Positions 16,817 to 22,389 of a stretch of 23,812 nucleotides of DNA are shown one piece after another. The DNA is taken from positions 1 through 23,812 of IMG/VR virus record IMGVR_UViG_3300030012_000846. One strand, 5' to 3'. Position 1 is the first letter of the stretch; each line of letters opens with the position of its first letter. Both the position numbers and the translations under genes were made by a program. Under the pieces are notes generated by a model. It searched no databases and was not told the origin of the DNA. It saw only the letters and a list, made by a program, of their open reading frames with translations. The stretch comes from a virus.

Positions 16817-16974
16817 GCAACATCCTTTGCCTTTTCAGCATCACGTCGCTCTTTAATACTAGCATGATATTTTTTTAAACTCGGTTTGCTTAAAATAAAA
16901 TCTTCTAGTCTCTTGTGAAAAGTTGGATCAAAGTCTGGATCATTTACAACCCTATACGGAACCCACAATGTCAT
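16813..16974 (-). CDS. Tiny hypothetical protein, 53 aa
   Basis: The frame reads MTLWVPYRVVNDPDFDPTFH, then KRLEDFILSKPSLKKYHASI, ending KERRDAEKAKDVA. It starts in a TAATG overlap with the preceding gene, whose end supplies GAGGAGG as ribosome site, and its TGA overlaps the next ATG. Coupling on both sides makes it convincing despite its size. The C-terminus is basic and helical. The family is unknown. Confidence 0.7.
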   Translation of the reverse strand: MTLWVPYRVVNDPDFDPTFHKRLEDFILSKPSLKKYHASIKERRDAEKAKDVA

Positions 16975-17471
16975 TACGAAACCTCCTCTACCTTGTTATC
17001 ACGCAATAAACGAACAATGTCTTCAATAGGTTTTAGGTTTACGCCTATGTGCTCGGCACAACCCCTATACCTATTCAACCATCCTGCAAGGTATACCCCT
17101 GCTTGTCTACGCAATTCTTCCTGTGATCTTGAACTATCAGGATCAAACGCTTCATAACCTCCGCCCAGTTTTCTATTGGCAACTGGTGAAATATACGCAG
17201 GATATTCTGTGACTTTTATGGAAGGCATCTCTGATTCGATAACTTCGCTTTTTACTATAATGCGTAGGCCAGAAGCTAATTGTCTAGCCAGGTTAAGTTT
17301 TGCTTGCCACAGCAACTCATCATCTCTGCCATGAAAAGCATCGTATGCGGGATGATCTGGTTGTGTTTCCAACCACAAAACAAACTCATCCGCTTTGAAG
17401 GTATTTCTACCTGTGTCATTCAGATAGTCATCAACCATCTTCTGACGTGTCTTCTTATTAAATTTACTCAT
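16974..17471 (-). CDS. Conserved hypothetical phage protein, 165 aa
   Basis: It has AGGAGG 8 nt before ATG. It begins MSKFNKKTRQKMVDDYLNDT. The motif FVLWLETQPDHPAYDAFHGR, then DDELLWQAKLNLARQLASGL, and later the short AYISPVANR and GGGYEAFDPD, match a family seen in phages and alphaproteobacteria (F-x-x-W-L...P-D-H-P-A-Y then a basic helix), of unknown function. The C-terminal part (EELRRQAGVYLAGWLNRYRG) is helical. It is the first gene after the pentamer array and has a candidate promoter at 17491-17519. Confidence 0.75.
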   Translation of the reverse strand: MSKFNKKTRQKMVDDYLNDTGRNTFKADEFVLWLETQPDHPAYDAFHGRDDELLWQAKLNLARQLASGLRIIVKSEVIESEMPSIKVTEYPAYISPVANRKLGGGYEAFDPDSSRSQEELRRQAGVYLAGWLNRYRGCAEHIGVNLKPIEDIVRLLRDNKVEEVS

Positions 17472-17490
17472 TAAATCTTCCTCCTATTTA

Positions 17491-17519
17491 AAATTAATTA
17501 CCGTGACTTGACATATCAA
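17491..17519 (-). promoter_or_regulatory. Candidate sigma70-type promoter for the leftward small-gene operon
   Basis: On the minus strand TTGATA (17519-17514) is followed after 17 bp by TAATTT (17496-17491). The -35 matches 5 of 6 consensus bases and the -10 is weak. It lies 20-50 bp upstream of the 165-aa gene, at the left edge of the pentamer array. Confidence 0.4.
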
Positions 17520-17522
17520 AGC

Positions 17523-18064
17523 CCATCCGAACACGACCAAACTTAACCGCCGTAATCCAACTTAACATAACTAAACTGAACCAAACGTAACTAAGCTGAA
17601 CCCAACTAAACAGATCCGCCGAAGCTCAACAGAACCCAACTCAACCCATCCCAACTTAACTCAACCGCCAAGACGTGACGAAACTCAACCAAACTCAACA
17701 CACCTCAACACACCTAAACCGCCCTACCTTAACCGAACGCAACTAAACAGAACCGAACTTGACATAACTCAACCGCCCTACCTTAACTCGACTCAACGCA
17801 ACAAACCGATACAGAACGCAACTCAACATAACCGCCAAAACTCTACAGAACTCAATCAAGACATAACTGGACATAACTTAACCGCCCAAACTCAACGCAA
17901 CTCAACTCAACAGAACGCACCCTAACGGAACCCGACGCAACCGCCTGAACAGAACTCAACAAGAACAAAACAGACCATGACCAAACTCAACGCAACCGCC
18001 TGAACACAACCGAACTCAACAAAACATAACGAAACTTAACTAAACTGAACCGCCGTACCTTAAC
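17523..18064 (-). repeat. Punctuated pentamer array: (NNAAC)k-CGCC, possible noncoding RNA
   Basis: This 540-bp gene-free stretch is built, on the plus strand, of about 100 pentamers of consensus NNAAC interrupted by ten CGCC tetramers, starting at 17548, 17617, 17666, 17720, 17774, 17833, 17883, 17942, 17997 and 18051. The intervals are 69, 49, 54, 54, 59, 50, 59, 55 and 54 bp; seven are exactly 5k+4 with k of 13, 9, 10, 10, 11, 11 and 10, and the other two carry one extra base. The NN positions vary freely (for example TG, AC, CG, TC, AA, AT, GA, TT, TA in consecutive units). Base composition is strongly biased: line 17881-17940 has A23, C25, G8, T4. There is no open frame. Neighbouring genes are leftward, so the RNA would read GGCG-(GUUNN)k. 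It could be a structured or protein-bound RNA, an origin or a DNA-binding array. Confidence 0.9.
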
Positions 18065-18074
18065 CCGTGGCACA

Positions 18075-18092
18075 GGGGCGGCGCACCGCCCC
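18075..18092. other. Perfect 7-bp GC hairpin at the head of the array
   Basis: GGGGCGG (18075-18081) pairs with CCGCCCC (18086-18092) around CGCA. In minus-strand RNA the loop is UGCG, a UNCG-type tetraloop. No T-tract follows on either strand, so it is not a standard terminator. It lies 25 bp past the stop of the 254-aa gene, and its CCGCC arm repeats the array's punctuation, so it may cap or process the RNA or compete for pairing with GGCG units. Confidence 0.75.
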
Positions 18093-18117
18093 ACTCCAAA
18101 TGTCTTCAATAAATATC

Positions 18118-18882
18118 CTATGCGGCTCTTCGAATACGTTCTTCATTCAAGAAGTCCATTAGTTCTTGAGTTTCATCATCGTAACACTCAGGATGTTCGT
18201 AGGCCAATTCTTGAACTTCGCGTCCTTCTGCTACGATCTCATCCCAAAGACCTTGTCCCTCTCCCATATCTTCAGCACTGTAAACTGAGAAAGAACCAAA
18301 CGAACCGTTACCCTTTTCCTGTCTGTTGTCTCCAAGACCACAGATCATGCCAGAGTTGGCTAACAAAGATATAACTCCCTGTGCGTTAAAGGTAGGTGTG
18401 CAGTACTTGATGGTTACCTCAGAACACCACCTTGGTAAGTACGCACGGGTGCGTATGTCTGGTGTCCTGTTCATATCAGCGGCTCGAACAACATCCATTT
18501 TAAGATAAGGTTTACCCCATATGTCTATCTTAGCTTCTGGAATATAGATCAGGCGATTAACATTTGCTTTTGTTATACCTGCGGTTTCCAAGGCCGCTGT
18601 CGCTAAACCTTTTTTAATTCCTGTTGAAGGAAAATAGAGCATGGTCTTACCATCTCTTTGTCTGTACATGGTTTCCCTAAATTCTTTTTCGGGATTATGT
18701 TTGATCTCTCTTTTTTCTGCCGCTGTTTTACGTTGCGCTCCTACAAGTAAGTCACGCATAGCTTTAGATCCCATGCTATTAAAATACATAGGCGTATCAC
18801 CTATAATTCTTAGCTTTAATAACCCTTGTTTAATAGTGTGTATTTGCACCGTTTCAGGGCTTTTTGATTTTACTGTCGCCAT
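18118..18882 (-). CDS. Conserved phage protein, possibly RAMP/Cas7-like
   Basis: This 254-aa protein has AAGGAGAG 7 nt before ATG. Features in order: LLKLRIIGDTPMYFNSM (a G-x-T-P strand-turn, about 21-37), a basic helical region with HNPEKEF (62-68), LYFPSTGIKKGLATAALETA (82-101), RTPDIRTRAYLPRW (about 139-152), VTIKYCTPTFNAQGVISLLA, then GLGDNRQEKGNGSFGSFSVY (about 181-200), and an acidic tail. Phage homologues with G-T-P-L-I, F-P-x-x-x-F-K-x-A and a Gly-rich loop exist (from memory). The pocket-like P-S-T-G-I-K-K-G and the Gly-rich loop resemble RAMP/Cas7 RNA-binding proteins; this is inference. It has its own promoter and directly precedes the hairpin and pentamer array in transcription order. 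Confidence 0.8.
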   Translation of the reverse strand: MATVKSKSPETVQIHTIKQGLLKLRIIGDTPMYFNSMGSKAMRDLLVGAQRKTAAEKREIKHNPEKEFRETMYRQRDGKTMLYFPSTGIKKGLATAALETAGITKANVNRLIYIPEAKIDIWGKPYLKMDVVRAADMNRTPDIRTRAYLPRWCSEVTIKYCTPTFNAQGVISLLANSGMICGLGDNRQEKGNGSFGSFSVYSAEDMGEGQGLWDEIVAEGREVQELAYEHPECYDDETQELMDFLNEERIRRAA

Positions 18883-18923
18883 TGGTTCTCTCCTTTTATT
18901 GGCTTCTAATTGAAAGTAATTTG

Positions 18924-18953
18924 TTTATGACACGCAAGTAATATGCGTGTCAA
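18924..18953 (-). promoter_or_regulatory. Promoter with palindromic operator for the 254-aa gene and array
   Basis: On the minus strand a perfect -35 TTGACA (18953-18948) is followed after 18 bp by CATAAA (18929-18924), four of six to consensus. Between and over them lies a perfect 8-bp inverted repeat, GACACGCA (18929-18936) and TGCGTGTC (18944-18951), with a 7-bp spacer. A protein on this palindrome would block the polymerase. Transcription would start near 18917, about 35 bp before the start codon. Confidence 0.65.
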
Positions 18954-18957
18954 GTTT

Positions 18958-19200
18958 TTATTTGACAACTTCCCAGATGCTCTCGTCTCCTGCATCCTTT
19001 CCAGTGTCCTTGATCTTCCCTGCCTTACGCAGTTGAGATAACGTCGTGCGTACAATCGTAAGCTTCACGCCCGATCTGTCCGCAATCTGTTTCGCTGTGC
19101 CAATGTCTCGGCTTAACTCTGCTAGGATCTGTTCCTTGCGCGTAAGCTTTGCGCCCGATTGCTGTTTCTTCCTGATCCTCGCCCATAATTCTTTAAACAT
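18958..19200 (-). CDS. Winged helix-turn-helix DNA-binding protein
   Basis: This 80-aa protein reads MFKELWARIRKKQQSGAKLT, then RKEQILAELSRDIGTAKQIA, then DRSGVKLTIVRTTLSQLRKA, ending SIWEVVK. Helices around EQILAEL, AKQIADRSG and TIVRTTLSQL plus the final strand pair (GKIKD...IWEVV) form a winged HTH of the MarR/replication-initiator type. I chose ATG 19200 because of AGGAG 5 nt upstream; starts at 19218 and 19230 lie inside the previous gene. It ends only about 5 bp from the promoter/operator at 18924-18953, so it is the natural candidate to bind that palindrome. Confidence 0.8.
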   Translation of the reverse strand: MFKELWARIRKKQQSGAKLTRKEQILAELSRDIGTAKQIADRSGVKLTIVRTTLSQLRKAGKIKDTGKDAGDESIWEVVK

Positions 19201-19357
19201 CTCTTCTCCTAAACTCATAAAAGATTTCATTTATCACAGCCCGATACTCCTCTTGATTGTCGAACTGATCGATTGCCAGTGACCCTACTATATCACACAG
19301 TAAGTTTAACTCTTCTTCCCTCTTATCTTCAAGCTTTGATAAATCCCACTTAACCAT
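19193..19357 (-). CDS. Small acidic helical protein, 54 aa
   Basis: The frame reads MVKWDLSKLEDKREEELNLL, then CDIVGSLAIDQFDNQEEYRA, ending VINEIFYEFRRRDV. It starts in a TGATG overlap with the preceding gene and ends 8 bp inside the winged-HTH gene. It is helical with alternating acidic and hydrophobic residues. No family is recognised. The tight coupling on both sides supports expression. Confidence 0.7.
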   Translation of the reverse strand: MVKWDLSKLEDKREEELNLLCDIVGSLAIDQFDNQEEYRAVINEIFYEFRRRDV

Positions 19358-19569
19358 CAGCCCCAGTCCTTCCGATCTTCCTCATTCCACCATCCCTCGA
19401 AGTACGCATCGACCTCCTCAACAGTCATCTCCTCCTCGATCACAATGTTCCTACCCAGGTTGTCCAACCAAATATGGGGCACTGGCTCCCGACCATAGTA
19501 CCGATCAGCCGAGCCGCGATTAGCGGCCCTCTCTTCTCGGTCCATGGCCCATGCTTTTACTCTACCCAT
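19357..19569 (-). CDS. Small hypothetical protein, 70 aa
   Basis: It starts MGRVKAWAMDREERAANRGS at 19569, where AGGAGG precedes the ATG by about 7 nt; a longer frame to 19638 lacks this. It continues with ADRYYGREPVPHIWLDN and ends EVDAYFEGWWNEEDRKDWG. The basic N-terminus and Trp/acidic C-terminus are unlike a known fold to me. It is coupled to both neighbours. Confidence 0.7.
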   Translation of the reverse strand: MGRVKAWAMDREERAANRGSADRYYGREPVPHIWLDNLGRNIVIEEEMTVEEVDAYFEGWWNEEDRKDWG

Positions 19570-19699
19570 CTTCTTCCTCCTTCTTTCCCCAGTAACGTAT
19601 GTGTGGTTTGTTGTCCGTCGCTTCACTGACCTCGACATAAATAGTGTAGCCGTTGATCATAATGTAACCCGACACAGGACTTCGAACGTCAACTATCAT
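19562..19699 (-). CDS. Tiny beta-rich hypothetical protein, 45 aa
   Basis: The frame reads MIVDVRSPVSGYIMINGYTI, then YVEVSEATDNKPHIRYWG, ending KKEEEDG. GGAGGAGG precedes the ATG by about 5 nt. The strand pattern G-Y-x-I-x-I-N-G-Y-T-I-Y-V-E-V is familiar from very small marine phage proteins of unknown role (from memory). Its stop lies 8 bp inside the next gene. Confidence 0.7.
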   Translation of the reverse strand: MIVDVRSPVSGYIMINGYTIYVEVSEATDNKPHIRYWGKKEEEDG

Positions 19700-19892
19700 C
19701 TTCCTCCTCCAATATTTCTACGTCTGTGCCCCAGACCCAATCGCCATCCAATGGATCAGGTTCATAAAAATCACCACCATCGATGTTTTGCTTGATCCAA
19801 TACCAGATCTCATTCTCTGGAATGTCGTCGGGCACATCGCCCTCCCACTCCATAAACGAAATCATATCAGCCTTCGCTCTAACCCTAGGCAT
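19689..19892 (-). CDS. Small acidic hypothetical protein, 67 aa
   Basis: It starts MPRVRAKADMISFMEWEGDV at 19892 after GAGGAGGAAG, and continues PDDIPENEIWYWIKQNIDGG, ending LEEEDDS. It is very acidic, with a Trp-rich C-terminal half (about 30-60). Its start lies 8 bp inside the Api92-like gene and it ends 11 bp inside the next one. A longer frame upstream to 20294 is only the shadow of the Api92-like gene. No family is recognised; the acidity suggests a DNA-mimic possibility, which is speculative. Confidence 0.7.
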   Translation of the reverse strand: MPRVRAKADMISFMEWEGDVPDDIPENEIWYWIKQNIDGGDFYEPDPLDGDWVWGTDVEILEEEDDS

Positions 19893-20397
19893 CGACTTCC
19901 TCCTCCTCAAACTCTGGTTGCCACGAACGATTATGTCCGTTGATGTATTCGCCCTCGAACATGCCGCCCTCGTCCTGATAGGTAGCACGAACCTTGACAC
20001 CCATCTTCTGTAACTTATCCCACACTGGAATAGGTGCACCCCATGCCGTCCAACAACGGAACGAAAACCATGACTTGGACTTCGCATCAAAGATTTCATC
20101 CGCACCCTTCTCCCTTGTGAACTCTTCCTCGATCTCAACATCGACAACGTCCCACTTCGTGCCCCAGTTCTCACAACGCCAGTCGTACCAACCTTCGACA
20201 TCATACCCACGCCACTTGACCTTTGGTGATATCCATTGCTCGAACGGCATCGGCACAACCAACTGACAGAACTGTGGGTTGTTGGCGCATCCATTGTTCT
20301 GCGGATTGTAACCGTTCCCAGTCAATCCATCCCACAACTCACGCACCAAAAAGTTTGGTCCCTCAACATAGACTTGTTGATAACAATGATTAGGCAT
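19885..20397 (-). CDS. Api92/DUF1281 (YubB-like) ferredoxin-fold protein
   Basis: This 170-aa protein starts at the second of two ATGs (20397), giving MPNHCYQQVYVEGP. The N-terminal N-H-C, then VVPMPFEQW, WYDWRCENWGTKWDVVDVEI, SFRCWTAWGAPIPVWDKLQK and YQDEGGMFEGEY are the hallmarks of the Api92-like/DUF1281 family found in phages and plasmids. The family is predicted to have a ferredoxin-like fold; its function is unknown. GGAGGAAGG precedes the start. It lies 8 bp inside the preceding gene's end. Confidence 0.85.
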   Translation of the reverse strand: MPNHCYQQVYVEGPNFLVRELWDGLTGNGYNPQNNGCANNPQFCQLVVPMPFEQWISPKVKWRGYDVEGWYDWRCENWGTKWDVVDVEIEEEFTREKGADEIFDAKSKSWFSFRCWTAWGAPIPVWDKLQKMGVKVRATYQDEGGMFEGEYINGHNRSWQPEFEEEEVDA

Positions 20398-20689
20398 CAT
20401 CCTTCCTCCTGATAAAAATCCATTTGTAGTTGTATGTGACCTCAACATCGTCTCCGATATCAAAACCCCAGTACTTTACGTCCGAACCAACGATGTCGAT
20501 GATCGGACGATCTCCCTTGCCAGACACCTTGCGTCTGCCATCAAAAGTAATTCCAATGTTCACACCACCATCAACCTTGTATGTCGTGAACTTGTCACCG
20601 CGACCAATACCTGCCGCAGTCAACCGCTTGCCCTCCAACCAAATGCGAGGGCGACCACGGTTCGCTCCTATCTTGTATTCTTGTATCAT
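20390..20689 (-). CDS. SymE/AbrB-like small protein
   Basis: This 99-aa protein starts MIQEYKIGANRGRPRIWLEG at 20689, an ATGA overlap with the methylase-like stop. RPRIWLEGKRLTAAGIGRGD, then FTTYKVDGGVNIGI resembles SymE toxins (P-x-I-x-L-x-G-x-W-L-x-x-A-G-F-x-x-G) and the AbrB swapped-hairpin fold. The rest (RPIIDIVGSDVKYWGFDIGD, then VEVTYNYKWIFI) repeats a similar beta pattern, so the protein may hold two such units. It could bind nucleic acid; no toxin role is shown. Family assignment is by pattern. Confidence 0.65.
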   Translation of the reverse strand: MIQEYKIGANRGRPRIWLEGKRLTAAGIGRGDKFTTYKVDGGVNIGITFDGRRKVSGKGDRPIIDIVGSDVKYWGFDIGDDVEVTYNYKWIFIRRKDDA

Positions 20690-21315
20690 GCTAATGCACC
20701 CCACTGTGTTGCCATCGCATCCGCGATGCCTTGATAAAATTTAGAACGCAACTTCCAACGGTCCGCGCTCGGTGGTAACTTGTGGCACTCATCTCGTGCC
20801 GTCGATCCGTCCAAACTCCCAGTCCGAACCAACTTGGGTAAATTACGCAACCATAAACATGTGCGCTTCTTTACATTGTCGTCGCTGTCATCAGCCTCCG
20901 CAAACTCCCAAGGCTGTATGCTCTGAGCAAACGGCTCATAGTTCTTGATCCTAACCTTCGCATGCTTATGCATCACAGGATTTTCAACCGCGACCATCGG
21001 TATGTGCTCCACGTTCCATACATCTGAAAACAATGCGGCACCCTCCTCGAGTTCTTGCCACATCTCATCCAACGTACGATTGGGCGGAGCCTTGTGTAAC
21101 CAACGCACACCAGAATTGCACAACCTCGTGCATGGTGGATGCATCACAGCCAACAGATCCCAGTCATCCTTCATCACGTTTCGAATGTCATCCTGAATGT
21201 GACGATTAGTAGGTCGATCCGATGGTAAGATATCACAGGACCACGCATCATGTCCCATTCTCAAGAATGCATCGCGTACTGTACCAGATGTCTCGCAACC
21301 AATAAGTACTTTCAT
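20686..21315 (-). CDS. C5-cytosine methyltransferase-like protein
   Basis: This 209-aa protein starts MKVLIGCETSGTVRDAFLRM at 21315 (ATGA overlap, GAGGAG upstream). Motif I-like IGCETSGTVRDAF (5-17, SAM site), acidic SCDILPSD (26-33), motif IV-like HPPCTRLCNSG (59-69, C62 the likely nucleophile), motif VI-like AVENPVMH (109-116) and a C-terminal motif X-like KFYQGIADAMATQWG (192-206) are present. The target recognition region is very short compared with the 320-400 aa of usual enzymes. Such compact proteins are common in phages and are annotated as DNA methylases; whether they methylate, hypermodify or are inactive is unknown. It could protect phage DNA from restriction. Confidence 0.75.
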   Translation of the reverse strand: MKVLIGCETSGTVRDAFLRMGHDAWSCDILPSDRPTNRHIQDDIRNVMKDDWDLLAVMHPPCTRLCNSGVRWLHKAPPNRTLDEMWQELEEGAALFSDVWNVEHIPMVAVENPVMHKHAKVRIKNYEPFAQSIQPWEFAEADDSDDNVKKRTCLWLRNLPKLVRTGSLDGSTARDECHKLPPSADRWKLRSKFYQGIADAMATQWGALA

Positions 21316-21521
21316 GATCCTTGCTCCTCTTTCTCTTCTCTCCATGTGCGGATGTATGATGTTTGATTTTTAAATCTCCAAAAGAAGTTCATCTCATCTT
21401 CGGGAGTTGGATCTTGACCCATGCTCCTTTGGTAGTCGATCAATTGTTCTAAAAGATCTGTCATGTTCTTGACATCACGCAAGGACATAAAGTCTTTGTT
21501 AAATGTTGTAGTGATCTTCAC
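21312..21521 (-). CDS. Small hypothetical protein, GTG start, first gene of leftward cluster
   Basis: This 69-aa protein starts at a GTG (21521) with AGGGA 7 nt upstream; there is no ATG in a good place before it. It reads VKITTTFNKDFMSLRDVKNM (first residue translated as Met), then TDLLEQLIDYQRSMGQDP, ending WREEKEEQGS. The centre is helical. It is the leading gene of the long leftward cluster and is driven from the control region to its right. The family is unknown. Confidence 0.7.
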   Translation of the reverse strand: MKITTTFNKDFMSLRDVKNMTDLLEQLIDYQRSMGQDPTPEDEMNFFWRFKNQTSYIRTWREEKEEQGS

Positions 21522-21600
21522 TTTATTTTCCCTTCTGTATTACTTGTTGAATACCCCCAATCTATACCAATTAAATAGATAGTCAAGAATTATTTTGAGG

Positions 21601-21618
21601 ACAGAAAGTACACTATAG
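21601..21618 (+). promoter_or_regulatory. Candidate T7/SP6-like phage RNA polymerase promoter
   Basis: The segment acagaaagtacactatag ends in ACACTATAG, identical over nine bases to the end of the SP6 promoter and sharing CACTATAG with T7. The upstream recognition part differs from both. No phage RNA polymerase gene is in this window and I saw no second clear copy, so this is tentative. Confidence 0.35.
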
Positions 21619-21633
21619 ACACATCTAGCCAGA

Positions 21634-21655
21634 TTTTTTGTTTTTTTTTTTTTTT
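21634..21655 (+). other. Long T-tract
   Basis: Six T, one G, then fifteen T in the plus strand. No stem precedes it that would make it a terminator. It may be a bent or rigid tract (poly-A on the leftward strand) in the control region, or may vary in length by slippage. Confidence 0.8.
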
Positions 21656-21669
21656 CATTCAAATTTAGT

Positions 21670-21755
21670 GTACTCAGCGTACTCAAACGTACTCAAGTCA
21701 AGTATACTTGTTTCAAACTGCCCTGTTCTGAGTACAATGTGAGTACAGTGAGTAC
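21670..21755. promoter_or_regulatory. Symmetric six-site operator cluster
   Basis: GTACTCA occurs at 21670, 21679 and 21689; its reverse complement TGAGTAC at 21729, 21740 and 21749. Between them is a perfect 12-bp palindrome CAAGTATACTTG (21699-21710), which contains TATACT on both strands, so it could be a shared -10 for divergent promoters. Spacings of 9-11 bp place sites about one helical turn apart, suggesting cooperative repressor or activator binding. Confidence 0.75.
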
Positions 21756-21843
21756 GTTTCTGGGAAGAAAAACCCTATATAGAACTAATTGCTAAAAATA
21801 ATTTCTTGGATTAAGTTGTGGTAGACATACAAATGAGGGGCGT

Positions 21844-22389
21844 ATGCCGAGCATAGCAAAATCTATTGAAAAAGAACATGGTCGACAGTTGACCAACCGA
21901 CAAAGAACTTTTGCAAGACACATCGTCGAAGGGATATATTCGAATACTGAATGTGCAAGGAAGGCAGGGTATACTCCTGACCTTGCTAACAAACAAGCTT
22001 CGGTTCTTCTGAACGGTCGAGACTATCCACATGTTGTTGAGTATATCCAAGAACTGAGAGAAGAAAGAGAACGACGCTATGGTGTCACAACCATTGGTCA
22101 ACTCGAACGATTGCATAAGCTGTCGCTTGGTGCCGAAGACGCAGGGCAGTTTTCTGCCGCTATCAATGCCGAGAAAATAAGATCTGCACTTGGCGGATTG
22201 ACTATCGATAGACGCGAAACAATCAACACGATTGACCAACTGTCTAGAGATGAGATCACCGCTCGACTAGCCTCCTTACAAAAACAATACCCTCAAGCTT
22301 TTGTGATTGATGGTACAGCGGAGGATGTAACAGATGAGCAAGGGACCAGAGGCGAACTTCTGGCAGTCGATCAGGAAGAACCTACCTAA
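21844..22389 (+). CDS. terS: Terminase small subunit
   Basis: This 181-aa protein starts MPSIAKSIEKEHGRQLTNRQ, followed by RTFARHIVEGIYSNTECARK then AGYTPDLANKQASVLL (about 16-56), an HTH with the N-R-Q-x-x-F-x-x-x-I/Y...A-x-x-A-G-Y pattern of the Terminase_2 family. A helical oligomerisation region follows (LREERERRYGVTTIGQLERL, then LSLGAEDAGQFSAAINAEKI) and an acidic, disordered tail. It would recognise the phage packaging site and load the large subunit, which is not found next to it. AGGGG lies only 3 nt before ATG. The last 56 bp overlap the nuclease gene. Confidence 0.85.
   Translation: MPSIAKSIEKEHGRQLTNRQRTFARHIVEGIYSNTECARKAGYTPDLANKQASVLLNGRDYPHVVEYIQELREERERRYGVTTIGQLERLHKLSLGAEDAGQFSAAINAEKIRSALGGLTIDRRETINTIDQLSRDEITARLASLQKQYPQAFVIDGTAEDVTDEQGTRGELLAVDQEEPT

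Larger units (their letters stand above)
21522..21843. promoter_or_regulatory. 322-bp divergent control region upstream of terS
   Basis: This gene-free, AT-rich stretch separates the leftward small-gene cluster from rightward terS. It holds a CACTATAG element (21611-21618), a long T-tract (21634-21655), six GTACTCA/TGAGTAC sites around a palindrome (21670-21755) and an AT-rich stretch with TATATA near 21776 before terS. It likely contains promoters for both directions. Confidence 0.7.

Noticed and set aside
17523-18064. CRISPR array
   Set aside because: There are no 24-40 bp identical repeats; the repeated unit is 5 bp with 4-bp punctuation, and no cas1/cas2 genes are present.
17523-18064. 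Rho-utilisation (rut) region for the operon
   Set aside because: The C-rich, G-poor strand is the plus strand, whereas the genes are transcribed leftward; the operon RNA would be G/U-rich. It could only act on antisense RNA.
19689-20294. 201-aa minus-strand ORF
   Set aside because: The first two thirds are a shadow of the Api92-like gene; the real gene begins at 19892 after GAGGAGG.
21634-21655. T-tract as an intrinsic terminator
   Set aside because: No stem-loop directly precedes it and no rightward gene ends there.
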